From assembly GCF_030503875.2 (NCBI RefSeq), contig NZ_CP129968.2, positions 2,630,001-2,694,000 of the forward strand: DNA of 64,000 bases. Reading direction: 5' to 3'. The notes beneath the pieces are model-generated. The model searched no databases. It was not told the origin of the DNA and was given only the letters and a program-made list of their open reading frames with translations. Position numbers and translations under genes: made by a program. The stretch is from Marivirga arenosa (lineage in GTDB: Bacteria; Bacteroidota; Bacteroidia; Cytophagales; Cyclobacteriaceae). This document shows positions 28,262 through 35,859 of the stretch, piece by piece (position 1 is the first letter of the stretch; each line of letters begins with the position of its first letter).

Positions 28262-29158
28262 ATGGCATTTATAGATTATTATAAAACCCTAGGGCTTAGC
28301 AAATCTGCTACCGAAAAGGAGATTAAAGCTGCCTATCGCAAGCTGGCCCGGAAGTACCATCCGGATGTTAATCCTGACAATAAAGAAGCGGAGCAAAAAT
28401 TCAAAGCCATCAATGAAGCGAATGAAGTATTGAGCGATCCTGAGAAACGTAAAAAGTACGATCAATATGGTGAAAACTGGAAGCATGGTGAGGAATATGA
28501 AAAAGCGCGTCAGCAACAAAGGCAACAACAGCAGGCTTATAGTGCAGGTGGCGCATCTGGTTTTAACGAAGGCGATTTCTCTGATTTCTTTGAATCCATG
28601 TTTGGCGGTGGGGCTTCATTCAGTCAAGCTGGGCGTTCTGCAAAATTCAAAGGCCAGGATTATCATGCCGAACTCAATCTCAACTTAGCCGATGTTTACA
28701 GCACTCAAAAGCAAGTTTTAACGGTTAACGGTCAAAAGATCAGACTCACCATTCCAGCTGGAGTGGAAGACGGACAGAAAATCAAAATTAAGGGTAAAGG
28801 AGGCCAGGGCTATAATGGCGGTCCGAATGGTGATTTGTACATTCAATTTAATATTGCCCCACATCCAAAATTCAAACGAGTGGGTGATAATTTATATCAG
28901 GATGTAAAGCTAGATTTATACACTGCTATACTGGGTGGTGAACTTCTGGTAGATACTTTTGATGGACAGGTGAAACTGAAAATCAAAGCCGGCACAGACA
29001 ATGGATCCAAGGCAAAACTGAAAGGAAAAGGCTTTCCTGTTTACAAAAAAGAAGGACAATTTGGAGATATGATCATCACCTATCATATCAGCATCCCTAC
29101 CCAACTGTCTGATAAAGAAAAAGCCTTATTTAAAGAACTTCAAAACTTAAGAAGCTGA
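28262..29158 (+). CDS. cbpA: CbpA-type DnaJ co-chaperone
   Basis: The 298-residue protein has an N-terminal J domain (about 1-70) with the essential HPD in [12 protein letters not shown] Gly/Phe/Gln-rich linker follows (about 75-120), then two DnaJ C-terminal substrate-binding domains with no zinc-finger cysteines. This is the type-II, CbpA-like layout at the usual length (about 300). It stimulates DnaK ATPase and hands over unfolded clients. The stop overlaps the cbpM start (TGATG), giving translational coupling. A perfect hairpin ends at the base before its ATG. Confidence 0.94.
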   Translation: MAFIDYYKTLGLSKSATEKEIKAAYRKLARKYHPDVNPDNKEAEQKFKAINEANEVLSDPEKRKKYDQYGENWKHGEEYEKARQQQRQQQQAYSAGGASGFNEGDFSDFFESMFGGGASFSQAGRSAKFKGQDYHAELNLNLADVYSTQKQVLTVNGQKIRLTIPAGVEDGQKIKIKGKGGQGYNGGPNGDLYIQFNIAPHPKFKRVGDNLYQDVKLDLYTAILGGELLVDTFDGQVKLKIKAGTDNGSKAKLKGKGFPVYKKEGQFGDMIITYHISIPTQLSDKEKALFKELQNLRS

Positions 29159-29454
29159 TGAAAACGAAAGAATTAATATCCACTTATACGCTATGCTCTC
29201 AATACAATATTGAAATTAGTTTTGTAGATGAGTTAAATAAAATGGGGCTAATTACTATTGAATTAATAGAAGAGAAACCATTTATACACCACGATCAGCT
29301 CAATAAATTCGAAAAAATAATGAGATTATATCATGAGTTAGAGTTAAATCTTGAAGGTATTGATGTGGTTTTTCATTTATTGGAAAAGCAAGAAGCACTT
29401 AATCAAGAAATTAAAGCACTTCAAAATCGATTAAAGCTTTATGAAGGAGAGTAG
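29158..29454 (+). CDS. cbpM: CbpM-type chaperone modulator
   Basis: The 98-residue protein is mainly helical with a MerR-like fold: an N-terminal helix-turn-helix-like part (ELISTYTLCSQYNIEISFVD), LNKMGLITIELIEE, then long helices ending in a coiled coil (LLEKQEALNQEIKALQ). Position directly after cbpA with a one-base overlap and the family length identify CbpM, which binds the CbpA J domain and inhibits it. No nucleic-acid role is needed. It forms a two-gene operon with cbpA. Confidence 0.88.
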   Translation: MKTKELISTYTLCSQYNIEISFVDELNKMGLITIELIEEKPFIHHDQLNKFEKIMRLYHELELNLEGIDVVFHLLEKQEALNQEIKALQNRLKLYEGE

Positions 29455-29622
29455 AAATTTAAAATCATACTCTTATACATTAGGATTTTAGTCATGTTAT
29501 AGTGCATTAAAGTCTTTTTCGATTATATGAATCTTTTACACGACAAAGACGGTAATTCAACATTCAAACTCCCCTATTTTTGCACCTACATTATATATTA
29601 ATTCAATTTTTTTAGAATTAAA

Positions 29623-29638
29623 TGTAACATAAGTTACA
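29623..29638. promoter_or_regulatory. Palindromic operator candidate upstream of 29754
   Basis: TGTAAC-ATAA-GTTACA is a perfect 6-4-6 inverted repeat, 115 bases before the ATG at 29754. The geometry resembles sites for CRP/FNR-family regulators. No regulator of that family lies in the window. Confidence 0.4.
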
Positions 29639-29753
29639 ATAGGCTTACCGAATAAGCATTTATTTGACTGTCATTAAATAACTAAAAGTCTAAACTAGAA
29701 ACTAAAATTAATTTTTTATGTACTAATTTTTTAACAACCCAAAATTTAGAAAC

Positions 29754-30335
29754 ATGGCACAATTTATCGCATTCAACAAAGATGTTGAAGTAAACAAGCA
29801 AACAGTTTTATCCATTGTTAATTCAATGGAAAAAGGCAAAGAAACAAGATTAGGAATTCTAATAAAAAATGGAGTAAATCCTGATCAAAATGAATGGTTC
29901 AATCAACAAAACTGGTTAAATGCATTTAAAGATATTGCCGAGAATCTTGGCGATATGAATCTATTTTTAATAGGAAAGGCCATAATTAACAATGCACAAT
30001 TCCCTCCCATTAAAGATTTAGAAGAAGGTTTAAGATCAATTGATGTTGCTTACCATATGAATCATAGAGTAAATGGTAAAATAATGTTTGATCCTGAAAC
30101 GGGTAAAATGACTCCTGGAATAGGGTATTACAAGGTCACAAAATTTGATAGCAAAAATAAAGAAGCTGAAATGGTATGTGATAATCCTTACCCTACTAAG
30201 TTTGATGAAGGCATTATCACACAGGTAGCTAATAAATTTAAGCCTATGGGTTCACGAGTTTCCGTAGATTTAGATACCACCAAAGAAATGAGGAAGGAAG
30301 GGGCAAACAGTGATACTTTTTTAATTAGGTGGTAG
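29754..30335 (+). CDS. Uncharacterised 193-residue cytoplasmic protein
   Basis: The protein starts MAQFIAFNKDVEVNKQTVLS and has no signal peptide or membrane segment. The first half is helical. The second half contains a beta-rich part with YYKVTKFDSKNKEAEMVCDN and a single Cys, the sort of C-terminal closing module seen in small sensor or V4R/heme-NO-like domains, but I cannot confirm a family. The gene is monocistronic, has a TGTAAC-N4-GTTACA palindrome about 115 bases upstream and a strong terminator downstream, so it is probably regulated independently. Confidence 0.72.
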   Translation: MAQFIAFNKDVEVNKQTVLSIVNSMEKGKETRLGILIKNGVNPDQNEWFNQQNWLNAFKDIAENLGDMNLFLIGKAIINNAQFPPIKDLEEGLRSIDVAYHMNHRVNGKIMFDPETGKMTPGIGYYKVTKFDSKNKEAEMVCDNPYPTKFDEGIITQVANKFKPMGSRVSVDLDTTKEMRKEGANSDTFLIRW

Positions 30336-30701
30336 TAGTTGGTTTGAGTTCCTTACTTTAAAAAATGAAAAAGCACAAGCTAGAACTTGTGCTTTCTTAT
30401 TTAATTATCCTTCCTTTAGTATCCCCCCTCCTTCCTAACTGACTTAAGCGCTCATTAAAATGATCGTCCCGCTTTCATCCCACCAAGCTTTGCCTGTTGT
30501 AATAGGGCTTTAATGGTGCTAATTGCTGCAAATTCAATTCTAATAACACTTAATAAAGCGTCTGCTACACTTAATTCTTTAACAACCCAATAAGCAATGA
30601 GTAGAAATGTTAAATTTCACAATCCTAAAGCTCTTTCTTTTGCATTGAAGAGAAAGTAATGATTTTAGGAATTAAAAATTTACTGAGAACATATTATATT
30701 T
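30336..30701. other. Gene-free stretch between convergent genes
   Basis: It holds the terminator at 30370-30398 and a long imperfect inverted repeat at 30621-30673 (TCCTAAA/TTTAGGA arms with inner pairing) that could terminate the TetR gene on the minus strand. I see no coding frame in it. Confidence 0.6.
30370..30398 (+). terminator. Terminator after the 193-residue protein gene
   Basis: AAAGCACAAG and CTTGTGCTTT form a perfect 10-bp stem with a CTAGAA loop, followed by CTTATTT. It is also flanked by A residues, so it may work on both strands. Confidence 0.88.
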
Positions 30702-31313
30702 TTAAGGTATTAATTTAAAATATTGCTTTCTACCTTCTTCCGTTAAATATGGGAAAATGACTTCAAATAGTAATTGGTGATAATATGAAACTAATGAATC
30801 TTCTTGTATATTAAACAGGAAAGCAGCATTAATCCAATTGTCGCCCAAAATATTCATTCTTTCATACAGCCTTTCATATTCTCCTTCAAAAGCCTTTTCT
30901 CTTATCAGTTTATGTTGGATCATCTGATCAAAAAGTGCCAGATATTGCTGTTTTCTTAAATCTTGCAGTTTAACATAATGTCTTTTAAGCTTGTCATTGG
31001 TCTCTAGTACTTTGTATAGGTCCTGAAGTATAAACCGGTAATTATATAAGGTTTGCATGGATATAAGCGAGCTTTTATACAGAAAAGGAAGTATAGCCTG
31101 ATCCTGCACGATTTTTTCCATTTCTGTATTCATTTCGTCAACAAGCTGATAATATAATTCCGCAATCAAATCGGCTTTCGTTTTATAATGATAGTTAAGA
31201 TTGCCTTGACTAATTCCTATTTCTAGCGCAATCTGTCTGAGCGTGACATCCTTTACTCCTCTTTTATTAAATAAAGATAAAGCGGTTAATAAAATTTTAT
31301 TCTTTGTTTTCAT
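30702..31313 (-). CDS. TetR-family regulator, divergent from the FAD monooxygenase
   Basis: The 203-residue protein has an N-terminal TetR helix-turn-helix: NKILLTALSLFNKRGVKDVT, LRQIALEIGISQGNLNYHYK (about 5-48). The rest is a helical ligand and dimerisation domain with no recognised subfamily. It is divergent from the monooxygenase gene with only 54 bases between starts, and two direct repeats lie in that gap. By the usual logic of TetR pairs it represses itself and the monooxygenase/GTPase cassette and is released by a small molecule. The ligand is unknown. Confidence 0.9.
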   Translation of the reverse strand: MKTKNKILLTALSLFNKRGVKDVTLRQIALEIGISQGNLNYHYKTKADLIAELYYQLVDEMNTEMEKIVQDQAILPFLYKSSLISMQTLYNYRFILQDLYKVLETNDKLKRHYVKLQDLRKQQYLALFDQMIQHKLIREKAFEGEYERLYERMNILGDNWINAAFLFNIQEDSLVSYYHQLLFEVIFPYLTEEGRKQYFKLIP

Positions 31314-31322
31314 ATAATTATT

Positions 31323-31356
31323 ATACTTGACCTAATTTAGTATATTTGACCTAAAA
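31323..31356. promoter_or_regulatory. TetR operator candidate with embedded -7 box
   Basis: TTGACCTAA occurs twice (31327-31335 and 31346-31354), offset by 19 bases, within near-identical units beginning TATACTTG and TATATTTG. TATATTTG (31341-31348) matches TAnnTTTG and lies 20 bases before the monooxygenase ATG. CTAATTTAG between the repeats is palindromic. Binding here would block the promoter. Confidence 0.55.
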
Positions 31357-31367
31357 TTAATGAAATA

Positions 31368-32492
31368 ATGGAAATATCTATCATTGGAGGCGGTATAACT
31401 GGTTTAACTACAGCCCTTGCTCTAAGTAAGTTAGGATTACCTGCTAAAGTATATGAGCAAGCAAAATCACTAAATGAAATTGGTGCAGGAATATGGCTAC
31501 AACCCAATGCTATGAAAGTGCTTCAATGGTTAGGTCTGGAAAAGGAAATAAAGCAGGCAGGATGTACATTAAATAAAATGGAAATTACTTATCCTGATTT
31601 AACACCTATAAAGAAAATTAATAAGGCTGTAGTATCAGATTCAGACGGAAACCAGACTATTGCTATTCATCGTGCCAAATTACAATCCATATTATTCGAT
31701 AAATTAAAGGAAACGAGCCATATAGAGTTAGGTAAATCTTATATTAATCATGAGTTAGTAAATAAGAAAATTGAAATACAATTTAAGGATGAATCAATAA
31801 GCTCTGATATTGTGTTGGGGGCAGATGGAATTCACTCAAAGGTTCGCGCTACTATGGGCTTGCCTTCCCAATACAGAAATACGAATCAAATATGTTGTAG
31901 AGGGATCGCTACTATTGAGCTTCCAGAACATTTACAGGCAGAAGGAAAAGAAGTTTGGGGACATAAAAAACGTTTTGGTTTTTCACAATTATCGGATGAA
32001 AAAGTCTATTATTTTACGGTTCTTAATAAAAATAATTGTCCATCAAATTTAGATCAGAATTCATTCATCGATCAATTTAAAGAATTTGACCCTATCGTTT
32101 CTCAAATCATTGCCTCCTCTGAAACTTTTCACGAGACAGAATTATATGATTTAAAAAGATTACCTAATTGGTACAATACTCACAGTTGCCTAATCGGAGA
32201 CGCAGCTCATGCTACAACGCCTAATATGGGACAAGGAGCTTGCCAAGGTATAGAAGATGCCTACTACATCAGTAATCTATTAAAATCTTCTGAAAAGCCT
32301 GCAGATGCGTTCAAACAATTTGAATTAAAAAGAAGAAAGAAAGTTGAATATGTAGTTAATAACTCTTGGAATTTTGGTAAAATGGCTCATAACCCTTTTG
32401 GTCAGTTTATCATGAGAACCATAATGAAAATAACCCCAGAAAAGGTAATGAGTAAGCAAATGAATAAGCTTTACGAGGTAGATGGATTATAA
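31368..32492 (+). CDS. FAD-dependent monooxygenase (class A, PHBH-like)
   Basis: The 374-residue flavoprotein has the N-terminal Rossmann motif GGGITGL (7-13), the GADGIHSKVR motif, and GDAAHATTPNMGQGACQGIE, which together identify class A flavoprotein hydroxylases. Members hydroxylate aromatic or polycyclic compounds with NAD(P)H and oxygen; the family includes the tetracycline-inactivating TetX, but sequence details here are those of the general group. It is divergent from a TetR gene and followed after 67 bases by a ribosomal-protection-like GTPase on the same strand. The pairing suggests detoxification of a compound. The substrate is unknown. Confidence 0.9.
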   Translation: MEISIIGGGITGLTTALALSKLGLPAKVYEQAKSLNEIGAGIWLQPNAMKVLQWLGLEKEIKQAGCTLNKMEITYPDLTPIKKINKAVVSDSDGNQTIAIHRAKLQSILFDKLKETSHIELGKSYINHELVNKKIEIQFKDESISSDIVLGADGIHSKVRATMGLPSQYRNTNQICCRGIATIELPEHLQAEGKEVWGHKKRFGFSQLSDEKVYYFTVLNKNNCPSNLDQNSFIDQFKEFDPIVSQIIASSETFHETELYDLKRLPNWYNTHSCLIGDAAHATTPNMGQGACQGIEDAYYISNLLKSSEKPADAFKQFELKRRKKVEYVVNNSWNFGKMAHNPFGQFIMRTIMKITPEKVMSKQMNKLYEVDGL

Positions 32493-32559
32493 AACTTCCA
32501 AGTAAATTTCTTTCAATACAAAGCTTAAATTCTTATCAAAATGATAAGTTTGCAGCTTG

Positions 32560-34548
32560 ATGTCTACTAAGAATGTACTCACCATAGGAATTTTAGCGCA
32601 TGTGGATGCGGGCAAAACATCATTAACTGAATGTTTGCTACATGCTGCGGGTGCTACAGTGCAGGCAGGTAGCGTTGATAAAGGCTCAGCAATCACAGAT
32701 GCTTTAGCATTAGAAAAAAGCAGAGGCATTTCTATTAAAGCCTCCTCTATAAATTTCAATTGGAAAGACACACAATTTCAATTAGTGGATACTCCTGGCC
32801 ATATTGATTTTGCTGCTGAGGTTGACCGTTCATTATCAGTTTTAGATGCCGTTATTTTAGTAGTCTCAGCCAAAGAAGGCGTTCAAGCCCACACTTTAAA
32901 TTTGTGGGAAAGTTTAAAGGAGCGAAATCTACCGGTCATTATTTTCTTTAATAAGATTGATAGAGATGGAGTTTACCCTGAACAAGTATTTAGTGATTTC
33001 CAAAAAGAACTACAAGCTCCCCTATTTGCTTTAAATTCACCCAACATAACCGAAGGGCAATATAGTTTAACCGCATTTGAAAAATCCGTCAATTTAGCAG
33101 AGAACCCCATTTTAAATCAGTCGATAGAAAATTTAGCAGAACATGATGAAGAATTTTTGGAGCAATATTTAGAGGAGAATCTAGATGATCCAAAAGATAT
33201 TGTAAAGCAAGCGATTCCACATTTGAAGAAGGGAAACCTTTACCCTGCACTCTTTGGAAGTGCTAAATTAGGAATTGGCATTGAAGCATTGCTGAAAAAC
33301 ATGGAGTTGCTAATTCCTTCAGATCAAAAATACTACTCCACACCATCAGCTAAGGTATTTAAAGTGGAACTCCATGATAAAATGGGAAGGTTGGCCTATA
33401 TCAAATCCTATGGAAGCACACTTAAAACTAAGGACAGCATCTTATCTCAACAACTGGAGCAGGACATTAAAATAAATCAAATCTACAAAGCTGAAACAAC
33501 AGGATTCAACCAGGTAAATGAACTCCATGCTGGAGAAATTGGTCTAATCACTACTTCAGAGATTATTCAATCAGGTGACATATTAGGGAATCAAGAACTT
33601 GATGATGAATTTACAAAAATCAGTAATGCTGTATTAGCTGTTGAAGTAAAAGCTGTTGAAGACAAAAACTATCAAAAGTTAGGGGAAGCATTAGAAATTC
33701 TAAATATGGAAGATCCTATTTTGGATTTTAAATGGTTCAAAGAGGAAAGAGAGTTTCACATCAAAATATTAGGTCCTATTCAAACAGAGGTTTTGAAGGA
33801 TAGTTTAGAGCAAAGATGGGATATAGAAGCAGAGTTTCTTCCTCCTAAAGTGGTATATAAAGAAACTCCTTCAAAATCTGCAGAAGGCTATGTACGCTAT
33901 TGGATGCCAAAACCTTGCTGGGCTATCATGACATTCAAAATTGAACCAGGCCCTTCTGGAAGTGGTACACAGTTCACCAATCATGTACGCACTAGTGATA
34001 TCAGTCAAAAGTATATCAATGAAGTAAAGCGTGCTATACCCTGGACTTTGAAACAAGGAATTCATGGATATGAAGTCACGGATATCCATATCACCCTAAT
34101 AAAGGGTGAAGAGCATAGCGTTCATTCTAATCCGGGAGACTTTTTATTGGCAACCCCAATGGGCATCATGCGAGGCTTGGAGAATGCAGGGACTGATCTT
34201 TTAGAACCCATGTATGCCTTTGAAATTAAAGCTCATCAGGAATTGCTGGGGGCAGTAAGCAGCGATCTCAGTCAGATGCAAGCTCAATTGGAATCTCCGT
34301 TTTTTGATGAAGAGTATTTTATCTTAAAAGGCAGAGTTCCTGTAGCTAAATCCATGAACTACCCCATAAAATTCAATGCTACAACTTCGGGTAAAGGTCG
34401 ATTAAAATTTAAGCTCGATGGTTACGAGAAAACTGCTTTAACAGAGGATAAAGAGAGGGCTTACAGAGGCGTTTCACCATTAGATGAATCACAGTGGATT
34501 TTGCATATGCGTGGCGCATTCAAGGCAGATGAAAGAATGATGACCTAA
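32560..34548 (+). CDS. TetM/TetQ-like ribosomal-protection-family GTPase
   Basis: The ATG at 32560 gives 662 residues; an upstream TTG would add one. The GTPase domain has G1 AHVDAGKTS (13-21), G3 DTPGH (77-81) and G4 NKID (131-134), and the N-terminus matches Tet(Q) and Tet(M) in style, including IEKxRGI-type switch-I sequence (LEKSRGISIKASS). EF-G-like domains follow, including a domain-IV-type segment and the C-terminal GRVPVAKSM and ILHMRGAF motifs of the family. By family it removes tetracycline from the ribosome or performs a related EF-G-like function. Many chromosomal relatives are not proven resistance factors. Its position behind a TetR-controlled monooxygenase is notable. Confidence 0.88.
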   Translation: MSTKNVLTIGILAHVDAGKTSLTECLLHAAGATVQAGSVDKGSAITDALALEKSRGISIKASSINFNWKDTQFQLVDTPGHIDFAAEVDRSLSVLDAVILVVSAKEGVQAHTLNLWESLKERNLPVIIFFNKIDRDGVYPEQVFSDFQKELQAPLFALNSPNITEGQYSLTAFEKSVNLAENPILNQSIENLAEHDEEFLEQYLEENLDDPKDIVKQAIPHLKKGNLYPALFGSAKLGIGIEALLKNMELLIPSDQKYYSTPSAKVFKVELHDKMGRLAYIKSYGSTLKTKDSILSQQLEQDIKINQIYKAETTGFNQVNELHAGEIGLITTSEIIQSGDILGNQELDDEFTKISNAVLAVEVKAVEDKNYQKLGEALEILNMEDPILDFKWFKEEREFHIKILGPIQTEVLKDSLEQRWDIEAEFLPPKVVYKETPSKSAEGYVRYWMPKPCWAIMTFKIEPGPSGSGTQFTNHVRTSDISQKYINEVKRAIPWTLKQGIHGYEVTDIHITLIKGEEHSVHSNPGDFLLATPMGIMRGLENAGTDLLEPMYAFEIKAHQELLGAVSSDLSQMQAQLESPFFDEEYFILKGRVPVAKSMNYPIKFNATTSGKGRLKFKLDGYEKTALTEDKERAYRGVSPLDESQWILHMRGAFKADERMMT

Positions 34549-34556
34549 TTTTATAT

Positions 34557-34928
34557 TTATTCTACTCCCACTTCCCCTATAACCTCTAGACAAGTAATGT
34601 AAACGGGTTTACCTATCATACAAATACTGCCAACATCTTCCGCAGCTTCATACCCTAATCGAACGCGCTGCCCTTCAACATAGGTAAAGTCCCATAAAGG
34701 ATCTTCTTCTGCTCCTTCAGGTAAAGGAGGTGTGCCGCAAAAGCCCCATCGCCAAACCGGCTCTAAATAATCACCATTATCGAGTTGAAAAACAAAACCA
34801 CAACCATCGGTTGAAGACATATCGACCACTGTTGCTGTATAAGTACAATCTTTGGAAATTTTTGAGTCTTCTGGTTCGCAAGCAACGATGCTTAGCGTTA
34901 GTAAAAGTATGGGGATAAGTCTTTTCAT
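34557..34928 (-). CDS. Small lipoprotein, unknown function
   Basis: The best start is the ATG at 34928, which gives 123 residues with signal peptide MKRLIPILLLTLSIVACEPE and a lipobox ending at Cys 17. An upstream start at 35000 adds 24 residues that would spoil the signal. The mature part is small and acidic, with scattered Cys (for example SSTDGCGF, WGFCGTPP, GSICMIG, ITCLEV) that may form disulfides. It converges on the ribosomal-protection gene, with 8 bases between stops. No family is recognised. Confidence 0.75.
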   Translation of the reverse strand: MKRLIPILLLTLSIVACEPEDSKISKDCTYTATVVDMSSTDGCGFVFQLDNGDYLEPVWRWGFCGTPPLPEGAEEDPLWDFTYVEGQRVRLGYEAAEDVGSICMIGKPVYITCLEVIGEVGVE

Positions 34929-35104
34929 TCTATTAGTTATGATAATTGAAAGACACCATATGGATTTGATAGGTTGGAATTCTCTTTCACAGCCAAACAT
35001 TATTGGTGTGTTTATTCAAAAGAAATGTAACAATAAATAATATATCTATTTGTTAGAGTTGGATACATCTTAAACATGATCTATTCTACATTTAAAATAG
35101 TAAC

Positions 35105-35143
35105 AAAAAAGCCTCAAACAATTTAATTGCTTAAGGCTTTTTT
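35105..35143. terminator. Terminator downstream of the 177-residue lipoprotein gene
   Basis: AAAAAAGCCT and AGGCTTTTTT form a 10-bp stem with a 19-base loop that can pair further (CAAT/ATTG). The minus-strand reading ends in a T-run, directly after the gene at 35165. Confidence 0.85.
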
Positions 35144-35164
35144 CTTGCAAATAAATTTAATTTA

Positions 35165-35698
35165 CTAATTATTACTTTCTGGTGATACCGTTAGGAGGCC
35201 GTAAATATTGAATACCGCATCAAAGTCAACAGGGCCCTCACTGCTAGCTATAACATGAAATGCAAATGGCTCAAAATTTTCAACGTAACCTTCAATCTCT
35301 TCTAAAATGGCGTCAGGAATTTCAATATCGGTTTCTGAAGTATAATCTAATGAATTCTCCACTTCGAAAAATGGAGCGCCAGGATTGGCTCCAAAAAAGG
35401 TAAGACTTATCGCTATGCTGGTAGGAGCAGAAGCATCTATCCTATCATTTACTTGCAAAGTAAGTCTTTCTAAAGTAAATTCTTTCACTCGGTCCTTATA
35501 TTCTTGAATCTCCTCAACAGAGGGATCTATAATAACTAGAACTGTAGTATCTTTTGCTTGGTCAGATAAAACCCTTGCAGTTTTCTCAAAGTTTTGAGGA
35601 ACATCAATATCTAAAATATCATCAAATTCATCACATGCAAAAATAGAAAGTGTAAATAGCGCTATAAGCGATAATTTGAAAGTAGATTTTAACTTCAT
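35165..35698 (-). CDS. Lipoprotein, unknown function
   Basis: From ATG 35698 the 177-residue product has signal peptide MKLKSTFKLSLIALFTLSIF and a lipobox Cys (SIFAC). The longer frame from 35752 places 18 extra residues before the signal and is less likely. The mature protein is acidic (DEFDDILDIDVPQNFEKT) with beta-type sequence afterwards and no recognised motif. It is probably anchored to a membrane on the periplasmic or outer face. It is monocistronic, with its own terminator, upstream of the UvrA-like gene on the same strand order. Confidence 0.78.
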   Translation of the reverse strand: MKLKSTFKLSLIALFTLSIFACDEFDDILDIDVPQNFEKTARVLSDQAKDTTVLVIIDPSVEEIQEYKDRVKEFTLERLTLQVNDRIDASAPTSIAISLTFFGANPGAPFFEVENSLDYTSETDIEIPDAILEEIEGYVENFEPFAFHVIASSEGPVDFDAVFNIYGLLTVSPESNN

Positions 35699-35859
35699 AT
35701 TATTTATAATTTTTATGATTAACATTAAAACTACTTTATTAAGTTGATTCAAAAAACCCTTTTTCGTTTAATCGTACCTTTTGAACTATATAGCTATGAA
35801 TCTATTAGCCAAAGATTAAACAAGGCTATTCTCATAAGTCAAATACAAATAACTTATCC

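Noticed and set aside
31368..32492. Calling the monooxygenase TetX
   Set aside because: Only class A family motifs are shared; the rest of the sequence does not follow TetX closely.
32560..34548. Calling the GTPase a proven tetracycline-resistance gene tet(Q) or tet(M)
   Set aside because: Similarity is to the broader ribosomal-protection family and the exact clade cannot be settled by eye.
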